Source of the DNA: Lawsonibacter sp.
Lineage (GTDB): Bacteria > Bacillota > Clostridia > Oscillospirales > Oscillospiraceae
Assembly (NCBI GenBank): GCA_020025455.1
Contig: JAHHSC010000012.1
Coordinates: 1 to 21,248, forward strand
Reading direction: 5' to 3'
DNA length: 21,248 nucleotides
Of this stretch, positions 1 through 6,307 are shown piece by piece. The translations under genes were made by a program, and so were the position numbers. Every line of letters begins with the position of its first letter. Within the stretch, counting starts at the first letter, position 1. The notes beneath the pieces are model-generated. The model saw only the letters and a list, made by a program, of their open reading frames with translations. It did no database searches and had not been told where the DNA came from.

Positions 1-996
1 TCACCGCTCCTCGCGGAAGTAGTTCTGCCCCAGGGCGGCGGGCTGTCCGCTGCCCTCCTTGGCGCGGATGGAGGAGACGATCAGCACGATCGCGGTGATG
101 AGGAAGGGCAGAGCCTTAAAGAGGTGGGGGGGCACAGCGTTGAGCCAGCCCAGCGCGCTGGGGAAGGCCCCGGCCAGGGACCCGGCGTAGATCTGGAGGG
201 TGTTAAAGAACCCAAAGACCAGCGTGCCCAAAATGGCCAGCACCGGATTCCAGTTTGCAAAGATGACCAGGGCCACCGCAATCCAGCCGTACCCGTTGAT
301 CCAGCAGTTGGAGCCTTCAAAGGAGCCGCCCATGTTCAGGGCCATATAGAAGCCGCCCAGACCCATGATGCCGGAGCCCAGCACCAGATGGACGTATTTA
401 TAAAGCAGGATGTTCACACCCACGGAGTCGGCGGCGGCGGGGTTTTCGCCCACGGAGCGCAGCTTCAGACCGGTCTTGGTGTAGGTCAGGTACCACCACA
501 CCGCTACGGCAATGACAATGCCCAGGTAGACCAGCATGTTGTGGGAGAAGAGGGCCTTGCCGATGACGGGGATGGACTTGAGGCCGGGGATCTCCAGGGC
601 GGCGAAGCCGTCCACCATGGCGGAGTGGTCCACCATGGCAGGCCACCGGTCGCCCAGTCCCTTGCCCACGAAGAAGTAGAGGCCCAGACCGAAGGTGGTG
701 ATGGTGATGCCGGTGACGTTCTGGTTGGCCTGGAGGGAGACGGTGAGCACGGCGAACAGCAGACCGCACAGACCGGCGGCCAGGAAGGCCGCCATAAGCC
801 CCACCAGCAGGCTGTTGGCGGCGCATCCGGCCAGGTAGCCGAACATGGCGCCCACGGCCATGGTACCCTCCACGCCCAGATTCAGGCTGCCGGCCTTCTC
901 GGTGAGGATCTCACCCACCGTGCCGTAGAGCAGGGGGATGTTGATGAGCACGATGTTGAAGAGAAACAGGGTCAGCACGTTGAGAGAGTCATTCAT
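1..996 (-). CDS. ABC transporter permease, BMP/purine nucleoside type (second permease)
   Basis: This is a membrane-spanning subunit of a BMP-type nucleoside importer, of the family that includes Bacillus NupQ/YufQ and is related to the RbsC/BPD_transp_2 permeases. The 331-residue product is mostly hydrophobic helices. It carries family-typical stretches such as EILTEKAGSLNLGVEGTMAV near residues 29-48 and GLKLRSVGENPAAADSVGVN near 176-195, the cytoplasmic loop expected to contact the ATPase. The ATG overlaps the stop of the upstream permease by 4 bp (ATGA), so the two are translationally coupled and probably pair as a heterodimer. The gene ends at the left edge of the window with its TGA inside, so it is complete. 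Nothing beyond it can be seen, so the operon could continue to the left. Substrate (purine nucleosides or similar) is inferred from the family and the linked xpt. Confidence 0.93.
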   Translation of the reverse strand: MNDSLNVLTLFLFNIVLINIPLLYGTVGEILTEKAGSLNLGVEGTMAVGAMFGYLAGCAANSLLVGLMAAFLAAGLCGLLFAVLTVSLQANQNVTGITITTFGLGLYFFVGKGLGDRWPAMVDHSAMVDGFAALEIPGLKSIPVIGKALFSHNMLVYLGIVIAVAVWWYLTYTKTGLKLRSVGENPAAADSVGVNILLYKYVHLVLGSGIMGLGGFYMALNMGGSFEGSNCWINGYGWIAVALVIFANWNPVLAILGTLVFGFFNTLQIYAGSLAGAFPSALGWLNAVPPHLFKALPFLITAIVLIVSSIRAKEGSGQPAALGQNYFREER

Positions 997-2117
997 TTTG
1001 CGTCCTCCTTCTGGGTCTTGGCCCGATGGACCAGCTTGAAGCGGGTAAAGAAGTCGGCAGCCAGCACAGCAAAGAGGATGATGCCCTGGATGAGGTCGGC
1101 AAAGTTGCCGTCAATGGCGGAATAGGTGGTGCTGGCGTTCTGGCAGCCGAAGCGGAGCACGGTGATGAAGAGGGAGGTGACCACGATGCCCAGGGTGTTC
1201 AGCTTGGCCAGCCATGCCACCACGATGCCGGTCCAGCCCACGTTGTTGGTGACGGAGGCGGACAGGATACCGGCGGAGGACACGGAGAACGCGCCGGCCA
1301 GACCGATGAGGGCAGCGGACAGAAAGATGGTGCGAATGACGATCTTCCCCACCTTCATGCCGGCATACCGGGCGGTATTGGGGCTGTCGCCCACCACAGC
1401 GATCTCATAGCCCTGCTTGGTGTACCGCAGATAGAGGAAGATCAGCACACAAAGCAGCAGCGCAATGAGCAGCGACAGATTCAGCCGGAAGCCGCCCAGA
1501 TCGAAGGTGATCATCTGGGCCTGTTCGGGGAACTTGATAAACTTGGGACGGGCAGAGGCGGGGTCCAGAAAGAAGTTCCAGTCCCCCTTGGTCTCGCCCA
1601 AAAAGCGCAGCAGGTAGATGGCGATATAGTTGAGCATCAGCGTGAGCAGCGTCTCGTTGGTGTTCCAGCGGACCTTCAGCGCAGCCACGAACACGCCGTA
1701 AAGGCCGCCGCCCACCAGCCCGCAGAGGGCCATGAGCAGGATGACCAGGGGCTTTGGCAGGCAAGCGCCCAGCTTCAGCGCGGCCACCGAGGCGCAGATG
1801 GCACCCATGATGAACTGGCCCTCGCCGCCGATGTTCCAAAAGCGCATTTTAAAGGCCAGGGCCAGCGCCAGTGACGTGAGCAGCAGGGGGACAAACAGCT
1901 TGACAAAGTTCTCCACGATGCGGCCGGGGAATTTGTTGCCCGGAATACCCAGGGTGATGATCCGCTGGTAGAACTCCAGGGGATTTACGTCCAGGGACAG
2001 CAGGAGCAGCGCGCCGATGACCAGCGCCGCCGCCACCGCCGCGGCATAGGCCAGCACCTGCTGGGCGGGACGGACGCCGTCCCGCTTTACGATACGGAAA
2101 AGGGGTTCCTGTTTCAT
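993..2117 (-). CDS. ABC transporter permease, BMP/purine nucleoside type (first permease)
   Basis: This is the other transmembrane subunit of the BMP-type importer, resembling Bacillus NupP/YufP. The 374-residue protein begins with a short cytoplasmic tail and a hydrophobic helix around residues 22-45. The conserved core reads WNIGGEGQFIMGAICAS near residues 93-109, and a loop YTKQGYEIAVVGDSPNTARY near 232-251 matches the ATPase-contacting loop of the family. It overlaps the ATPase gene by 4 bp at its start and the next permease by 4 bp at its end, so ATPase, permease and permease form one translationally coupled block. The short C-terminal tail (HRAKTQKEDAK) is charged and cytoplasmic in appearance. 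Assignment to the family is firm; the exact substrate is inferred from context. Confidence 0.93.
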   Translation of the reverse strand: MKQEPLFRIVKRDGVRPAQQVLAYAAAVAAALVIGALLLLSLDVNPLEFYQRIITLGIPGNKFPGRIVENFVKLFVPLLLTSLALALAFKMRFWNIGGEGQFIMGAICASVAALKLGACLPKPLVILLMALCGLVGGGLYGVFVAALKVRWNTNETLLTLMLNYIAIYLLRFLGETKGDWNFFLDPASARPKFIKFPEQAQMITFDLGGFRLNLSLLIALLLCVLIFLYLRYTKQGYEIAVVGDSPNTARYAGMKVGKIVIRTIFLSAALIGLAGAFSVSSAGILSASVTNNVGWTGIVVAWLAKLNTLGIVVTSLFITVLRFGCQNASTTYSAIDGNFADLIQGIILFAVLAADFFTRFKLVHRAKTQKEDAK

Positions 2118-3691
2118 TGTTCCGATGCCTCCTCAATGCGGCTGTCTTTGGCGATGCCGGCAGGCTTGTCCTCGTACTTGCTGCTCAGATCCAGCGAGCC
2201 GGTCATCATCAGCCCCAGCTCCTCCTTGGTGGTCTTGTGGCCGTGGACCACGCCCATGACCCGGCCGTGGCACAGCACCATGATCTTGTCGCACAGGGCC
2301 ATCATCACGTCCAGATCCTCGCCCACAAACAGGATGCCCACACCGTCCTGCTTCTGCCGGTTCAAAATGTTGTAGATGGCGTAGGAGGAGTTGATATCCA
2401 GACCGCGGACGGGGTAGGCGGTGACCAGCACGTTGGGGCCGGCCTTGATCTCACGGCCCAGAAGCACCTTCTGCACGTTGCCGCCGGACAGGAGCCGGAC
2501 GGGGGTCTCGGTGGAGGGGGTGACCACCTCCAGCTCCCGGATGATCTGCTCTGCGTCGGCCCGGCCGGTCTTGCGGTCCACAAAGGGGCCCTTGGCCTCG
2601 GAGTAGTTTTTCAAAATCATATTGTCCGTGATAGACAGGGAGGGGGCCAGACCCATGCCCAGCCGGTCCTCGGGGATGAAGGACATGGAGATGCCCTTCT
2701 CCAGAATGGCCTTGGGGGAGAGCCCCACGATGTTGTCGCCCTTGTGGATCATCATGCCGCTCTCGATGGGCCGCAGTCCGGCGATGGCCTCACACAGCTC
2801 CTTCTGGCCGCAGCCCGCGATGCCGGCCACGCCCAGGATCTCGCCGCCCCGGATGTAGAAGTTCACATGGTCGATGGCCACGGCGCCCTCGTCGTTCCGG
2901 ATGGTCAGATCGCGGATCTCCAGCAGGGGGCGGGTCTTGTCCACCTGGGGCCGGTCGATGTTCAAATCCACCTTGCGGCCCACCATGTACTCGGTGAGCT
3001 GCTGCTCGTTGGTGTCCCTGGTGTCCACGGTGCCCACGTACTCCCCCTTGCGGAGGATGGCCACCCGGTCGGAGAGGTCCATGACCTCGTTGAGCTTGTG
3101 GGTAATGATGATGATGGAGTGACCGTTCTCCTTCATGCGGCGCAGGATCTGGAAGAGCTTGTCGATCTCCTGCACGGTGAGCACGGCGGTGGGCTCGTCC
3201 AGAATAATGACCTTGGCCCCGTAGTAGAGCACCTTGATGATCTCCAGGGTCTGCTTTTCGGATACGGACATATTGTAGACCTTTTTCCGGGGGTCGATGT
3301 CAAAGCCGAACTTCTGGGCCATGTCGTGGATGACCTTGTACCGGTCCTTCTTCAGAATGGGGCCGGAGTGCTCGTCCCCCAGCCAGATGTTATCGGCGGC
3401 AGAGAACACGTCCACCAGCTTGAAGTGCTGGTGGACCATGCCGATGCCCAGCTTTTTGGCGTCCTCGGGGGAGCTGATGGTGACGGGCTGGCCGTTGACC
3501 CGGATGGAACCGCTGTCCGGGCGGTAGATGCCGGAGAGCATATTCATCAGCGTCGTTTTGCCGGAGCCGTTTTCACCCAGCAGAGCCAGGATCTCGCCGG
3601 GCTTGACGTTTAAATCTACATGGTTGTTGGCCACCACGCTGCCGAAGGTCTTGGTGATGCCCTTCATCTCAATGGCATATTGCGCTGCCAT
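2114..3691 (-). CDS. ABC transporter ATP-binding protein with two nucleotide-binding domains (BMP/purine nucleoside importer)
   Basis: This 525-residue cytoplasmic ATPase would power the two permeases that follow; NupO/YufO and RbsA/MglA are relatives. Domain 1 has a Walker A motif GENGSGKT (39-46), a Q-loop MVHQHF (85-90), a degenerate signature around MSVSEKQ (141-147), and Walker B VIILDEPTA (161-169). Domain 2 has a degenerate Walker A (GIAGCGQKE, 290-298), an intact LSGGNVQK signature (401-408) and a degenerate Walker B ending in RGLD. This asymmetry is usual in the family and is not damage. The ATG has GGAGG seven bases upstream. A 10-bp hairpin with a TGT loop (3711-3733) sits just before that ribosome binding site. 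A terminator-like hairpin further upstream separates the gene from the binding-protein gene, so it may be expressed at a lower level. Confidence 0.95.
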   Translation of the reverse strand: MAAQYAIEMKGITKTFGSVVANNHVDLNVKPGEILALLGENGSGKTTLMNMLSGIYRPDSGSIRVNGQPVTISSPEDAKKLGIGMVHQHFKLVDVFSAADNIWLGDEHSGPILKKDRYKVIHDMAQKFGFDIDPRKKVYNMSVSEKQTLEIIKVLYYGAKVIILDEPTAVLTVQEIDKLFQILRRMKENGHSIIIITHKLNEVMDLSDRVAILRKGEYVGTVDTRDTNEQQLTEYMVGRKVDLNIDRPQVDKTRPLLEIRDLTIRNDEGAVAIDHVNFYIRGGEILGVAGIAGCGQKELCEAIAGLRPIESGMMIHKGDNIVGLSPKAILEKGISMSFIPEDRLGMGLAPSLSITDNMILKNYSEAKGPFVDRKTGRADAEQIIRELEVVTPSTETPVRLLSGGNVQKVLLGREIKAGPNVLVTAYPVRGLDINSSYAIYNILNRQKQDGVGILFVGEDLDVMMALCDKIMVLCHGRVMGVVHGHKTTKEELGLMMTGSLDLSSKYEDKPAGIAKDSRIEEASEQ

Positions 3692-3710
3692 GGCAGTACC
3701 TCCTTGATCG

Positions 3711-3733
3711 CGCAGACGACACAGTCATCTGCG
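3711..3733 (-). promoter_or_regulatory. Hairpin directly upstream of the ATPase ribosome binding site
   Basis: On the minus strand the arms CGCAGATGAC and GTCGTCTGCG pair over 10 positions, one of them a G-T wobble, around a TGT loop. The hairpin ends a few bases before the GGAGG of the ATPase gene. It may protect the processed 5' end of the transporter mRNA or tune translation; that role is inference. A second small inverted repeat (TTGTG/CACAA, 3739-3751) lies just beyond it. Confidence 0.4.
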
Positions 3734-3800
3734 TTGACTTGTGTATCACAAAATGGGGCGGTTGGGGGATAGTTTAGGAAAACAGGGCAGCGGCCCCGAG

Positions 3801-3816
3801 CGTTTCACATGAAACA
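3801..3816. other. parS-like palindrome (candidate ParB/Spo0J binding site)
   Basis: The 16 bases CGTTTCACATGAAACA match the general bacterial parS consensus TGTTTCACGTGAAACA at 14 of 16 positions, including both GTTTCAC/GAAAC half-sites. The deviations are the first base and one base of the central CACGTG. The site is intergenic, between the binding-protein and ATPase genes. The 7-base arms AGCGTTT and AAACGCT overlap it (3799-3822), so the same bases could instead be an RNA hairpin in the minus-strand transcript. Function as parS is inference. Confidence 0.35.
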
Positions 3817-3837
3817 AACGCTGCACCCTCCTCCTCA

Positions 3838-3854
3838 GACCGGACGCTCCGGTC
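3838..3854 (-). repeat. Short inverted repeat in the intergenic region
   Basis: The arms GACCGGA and TCCGGTC form a perfect 7-bp stem with a 3-base loop. It follows the stronger hairpin at 3877-3904 in the minus-strand transcript and has no T-tract, so it is not a terminator by itself. It may add to RNA stability at the 3' end of the binding-protein mRNA. Confidence 0.35.
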
Positions 3855-3872
3855 CAAGGAGCAGGGAACAGA

Positions 3873-3904
3873 GAAAACCGGGCCGGCCGGATGGCCGGCC
3901 CGGT
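3873..3904 (-). terminator. Intra-operon terminator/attenuator after the binding-protein gene
   Basis: On the minus strand a 12-bp GC-rich stem (arms ACCGGGCCGGCC and GGCCGGCCCGGT, 4-base loop) is followed by TTTTC. It begins about 30 bp after the stop of the binding-protein gene. The U-tract is short, so partial read-through into the ATPase and permease genes is likely. This would give more binding protein than membrane subunits, a common arrangement in ABC importers. Confidence 0.7.
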
Positions 3905-3933
3905 ATGCGGGTCATGCACGGTGGCGGGCGGGA

Positions 3934-5190
3934 TTACTCCTGGGGAGCGTCCACACCGGCCACGTTGTAGTTCATAGAGCCCTTGATGACGTCGTCGGAG
4001 ACGGAGCCCTCGCCAGCGGCGACAACCACGTTGCCCTTGTTGTCCACCAGGTTGGCATTGGTCTGGATGATCTCAACGGAGCCGTCCGCACCGATGTTGT
4101 AGCTCAGCTTCACGCCGGAGAACACGTCCCACTCGCCGGAGACGATCAGCTCCCGGACCGCGTCCATGACAGCCTGGGTGTTGGGGGCGGCGGCGGTCTC
4201 GTTCAGGGGGGAGGCGTCCACGAGGTTCTCGGCCAGGCCGGCGTAGTAGGCGCTGCCGTTCATGTTTTCCACGAACTTGGAGGCATCGCCCTCGCAGGCC
4301 AGAGCGGCCTCAATGGCGGCCTTGTAGTAGACATCCCAGTGCCAGATGGCGGCGGTCAGGTGGTTGTTGGGGGCCTGCTCGGTCATGTCGGAGTTGTAGC
4401 CGCAGCCGAACACGCCGTTCTCAGCGGCCACCAGCTGGGGCTGGGCGGAGTCGCAGTGCTGGCCGATGACGCCGCAGCTGTAGGTGTCGATCAGAGCCTG
4501 GGCAGCCTGGCGCTCCAGGTTCTCGTCGCCCCAGGTGGAGATCTTGTTCACATGGACAACGGCGTTGGGGTTGACGGACTGGGCACCCAGCGCGAAGGCG
4601 TTGATGCCGGAGCAGGTCTCAGCAAACTCGGTGTTGTAAGCAGCAACGTAGCCGATGCTGTTGTTGCCCAGCTCCAGGCTCTTCATGCCGGCGGCGATGC
4701 CGGTCAGATAGCGGGCCTGATAGATGCGGCCGAAGTAGTTGTTGAAGTTGGTGTCGTTGCTCTTATAGCCGGTGCCGTGGGAGAAGATGATGTTGGGGTA
4801 CTCCTCGGCCTTGGCAGCCATGGGCTCGATGTAGCCGAAGGAGATGCCGAAGATGAGGTTGGCGCCCTGACCGGCCAGAGTGTCAATGGCGTTATCGATG
4901 GCGGTGGCGTCGTTATCGTCCACCATGTCCACGATCAGCAGCTGCTTTTCGGGGTCCATGCCCAGCGCCTTCATGGCGTTGGTGATGCCGGTGTGGTGCT
5001 GGAAGGTGTAGCCGGCCACGTCGGACTGGCTGGTGATGTAGATGGCACCTACCTTGAAGTCATCGTCGTTGTTCTGAACGGAAGAAGCGGGGTCCTTGCT
5101 GGCAGAACCCTGGGGGGTCTCCTTCTTGCCGCAGGCAGCCAGGGACAGGGTCATGGCGGCGGCCAGGATCATTGCGAGAAACTTTTTCAT
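3934..5190 (-). CDS. BMP family ABC transporter substrate-binding lipoprotein
   Basis: This is the extracytoplasmic solute receptor of the importer, from the BMP/PnrA (basic membrane protein) family, whose characterised members bind purine nucleosides. The 418-residue protein starts with a lipoprotein signal peptide: MKK, a hydrophobic run, and the lipobox LAAC with Cys20 as the lipidation site. A Ser/Asn/Asp-rich linker follows. Family hallmarks are YFGRIYQARYLTGIAAG near residues 152-168, IGYVAAYNTEFAETCSGINAF near 179-199, and the ligand-pocket segment IGQHCDSAQP near 243-252. The ribosome binding site AGGAGG lies about 10 bases upstream of the ATG. The gene is 63 bp downstream of xpt with no obvious promoter between them, so the two are probably co-transcribed. 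The family is certain. Nucleoside versus another purine-like ligand cannot be told from the sequence. Confidence 0.94.
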   Translation of the reverse strand: MKKFLAMILAAAMTLSLAACGKKETPQGSASKDPASSVQNNDDDFKVGAIYITSQSDVAGYTFQHHTGITNAMKALGMDPEKQLLIVDMVDDNDATAIDNAIDTLAGQGANLIFGISFGYIEPMAAKAEEYPNIIFSHGTGYKSNDTNFNNYFGRIYQARYLTGIAAGMKSLELGNNSIGYVAAYNTEFAETCSGINAFALGAQSVNPNAVVHVNKISTWGDENLERQAAQALIDTYSCGVIGQHCDSAQPQLVAAENGVFGCGYNSDMTEQAPNNHLTAAIWHWDVYYKAAIEAALACEGDASKFVENMNGSAYYAGLAENLVDASPLNETAAAPNTQAVMDAVRELIVSGEWDVFSGVKLSYNIGADGSVEIIQTNANLVDNKGNVVVAAGEGSVSDDVIKGSMNYNVAGVDAPQE

Positions 5191-5253
5191 TTTGTGTTAT
5201 CCTCCTAACAAGCAGATGGATTCCTACCAATATATTAAAACCGCGCCGCGGCT

Positions 5254-5829
5254 TTAATCCACAAACTCGATGCCCTTCTCCTCGCTCATGGACTTGATCC
5301 GGGCCAGGGACTCGATGCGGTAGCCCTGTTTACGGAGCAGATCCCCGCCGGGCTGGAAGGCTTTCTCAATGCAGATACCGGCGCCCACCACCTGGGCTCC
5401 GGCCTGATGGATCAGGTCAAACAGACCCTCCAGAGCGGCACCGTTGGCCAGAAAGTCGTCAATGACCAAAATCCGATCCTCGGGGTGGAGGTATTCCTTG
5501 GAAACCACCACGTCGTAGGTCTTGCCGTGGGTGAAGGATCTCACCTTGGTGGAGTAGACGTCCGCGGAGATGTTGCTGGACTGGCTCTTCTTGGCAAACA
5601 CCACGGGGCAGTGGAAAAACCGCGCCGTGATACAGGCAATTCCGATGCCGGAGGCCTCAATGGTCAGGATCTTGTTCACGCCGCAGCCATGAAAGCGGCA
5701 CAGAAACTCCTCGCCGATCCGGTCAAACAGGTCAATATCCATCTGGTGGTTCAGAAACCGATCCACCTTAAGTACGTCGGTACCTTTGATCACGCCGTCC
5801 TGACGGATCCGCTGCTTCAGGAGCTCCAT
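5254..5829 (-). CDS. xpt: Xanthine phosphoribosyltransferase
   Basis: Xpt converts xanthine plus PRPP to XMP and pyrophosphate in the cytoplasm, a purine salvage step. The 191-residue length is typical. The PRPP-binding motif is ILVIDDFLANGAA at residues 120-132. The start MELLKQRIRQDG and the segment LTIEASGIGIACITA (55-69) also match the Xpt family closely. The ATG at 5829 has only a loose AAGGG about 12 bases upstream, a weaker site than its neighbours have. It is the first gene of the operon that continues into the BMP lipoprotein and the importer, which makes a combined uptake and salvage unit. Many Firmicutes xpt genes follow a guanine riboswitch. I looked for the conserved purine-riboswitch core upstream and did not find it. 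Confidence 0.95.
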   Translation of the reverse strand: MELLKQRIRQDGVIKGTDVLKVDRFLNHQMDIDLFDRIGEEFLCRFHGCGVNKILTIEASGIGIACITARFFHCPVVFAKKSQSSNISADVYSTKVRSFTHGKTYDVVVSKEYLHPEDRILVIDDFLANGAALEGLFDLIHQAGAQVVGAGICIEKAFQPGGDLLRKQGYRIESLARIKSMSEEKGIEFVD

Positions 5830-5859
5830 GAATCATCGCCGCCCTTCTAAAAAATGAGA

Positions 5860-5877
5860 ATGGCCCAAACGGGCCAT
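5860..5877 (-). promoter_or_regulatory. Hairpin in the xpt leader, possible attenuator
   Basis: On the minus strand ATGGCCC and GGGCCAT form a perfect 7-bp stem with a GTTT loop. It is followed by TCTCATTTTTT, a broken T-tract, about 30 bases before the xpt start. This looks like a short intrinsic terminator or attenuator in the xpt leader. The stem is short and the T-tract interrupted, so a plain leader hairpin is also possible. Confidence 0.35.
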
Positions 5878-5931
5878 AAAACAATACACATACATTCTAC
5901 CGAAAAAATACAATAGAAGCAAGAAAATACG

Positions 5932-5937
5932 ATTATA
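5932..5937 (-). promoter_or_regulatory. Possible xpt promoter (-10 box)
   Basis: A perfect TATAAT lies on the minus strand about 100 bases upstream of xpt in AT-rich DNA. I do not see a good -35 box at 16-18 bases, so the promoter is tentative. A TTGAAA further upstream (5973-5978) is too far away to pair with it. The resulting leader would be roughly 95 nt. Confidence 0.4.
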
Positions 5938-6150
5938 CATTTTATACAATTTTATTCTGCGTTTTTCGACGTTTTCAACTAATTTGCCCGCCCCGTGGGA
6001 GGGGGCCTCGAAAAAGAAGATTTTTCCATGAAAAAAGGAGGAAGATTTAAAACATCTGTAACATTTGAGGTTGGAATTCGTAATATCTTTTTTGTAACAT
6101 AACACCTGCAAGAAGCAATCTTTTCATTTCTATCCTCTTTTTCAACAGTG

Positions 6151-6194
6151 AGTCCCGAACGTAAAGAGCAGCGTTCGGGACTTATTGTTTTTTT
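6151..6194 (+). terminator. Strong plus-strand intrinsic terminator with no plus-strand gene upstream
   Basis: The arms AGTCCCGAACG and CGTTCGGGACT form a perfect 11-bp stem with a 10-base loop. After TATTG comes a run of seven T on the plus strand. On the minus strand the hairpin is followed by CACTGTTG, which is not a terminator tail. It should therefore stop plus-strand transcription, yet no plus-strand gene precedes it. Confidence 0.75.
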
Positions 6195-6217
6195 GCGGCC
6201 TTTGCCGCAACGGGTAG

Positions 6218-6254
6218 AAAGGCCCGGTCCCGACAGAGTCGGGACCGGGCCTTT
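6218..6254 (-). terminator. Thiolase terminator, possibly bidirectional
   Basis: A perfect 17-bp inverted repeat (AAAGGCCCGGTCCCGAC and its complement around an AGA loop) starts about 50 bp after the thiolase stop. The minus-strand tail is CCTTTCTACC and the plus-strand tail CCTTTCTTATTATA, so it may work in both directions. Its core GTCCCGA/TCGGGAC is shared with the hairpin at 6151-6182. Confidence 0.75.
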
Positions 6255-6307
6255 CTTATTATATGACCTTCCAAATCATATCGTAAGCGAAATCGGGGGG
6301 AGAAAAC

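Larger units (their letters stand above)
5830..6307. other. AT-rich intergenic region with no convincing gene
   Basis: This stretch of almost 480 bp between xpt and the thiolase gene is much richer in A and T than the rest of the window. It holds the probable xpt promoter and leader on its left and two strong hairpins on its right (6151-6254). Between them are homopurine and homopyrimidine runs, a small hairpin around 6011-6025 and a direct repeat TGTAACAT (6057-6064 and 6093-6100). A 92-codon open frame on the minus strand has a low-complexity translation rich in Phe, Tyr and Cys and no good ribosome binding site. A 26-codon minus-strand frame (6047-6127) starts with ATG after AGAGG. Neither is convincing. 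A non-coding RNA is possible. Confidence 0.5.

Noticed and set aside
124..1125. Long plus-strand open frame opposite the two permease genes
   Set aside because: It is the antisense of clear membrane proteins. Its translation is rich in Gly, His, Gln and Val, the usual signature of a shadow frame in GC-rich genes.
2421..2432. Degenerate Walker motifs in the second domain of the importer ATPase as a sign of decay
   Set aside because: This asymmetry is normal in the BMP/RbsA-type double-domain ATPases, and the reading frame and signature motif are intact.
6068..6084. tRNA-like T-arm string (GAGGTTGGAATTCG)
   Set aside because: It lacks the TTCGAAT loop and there is no acceptor, D or anticodon arm around it.
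5833..6111. 92-codon minus-strand open frame in the AT-rich intergenic region
   Set aside because: No good ribosome binding site, composition is an AT-driven mix rich in Phe, Tyr, Lys and Arg, it runs through the xpt promoter and leader, and it overlaps the xpt start region.
5830..6130. Guanine/purine riboswitch upstream of xpt
   Set aside because: Expected from Bacillus xpt, but the conserved core (the GTTTCTACC-type loop and the GACTA segment) is absent on the minus strand. A TATAATCG string there fits a -10 box better.
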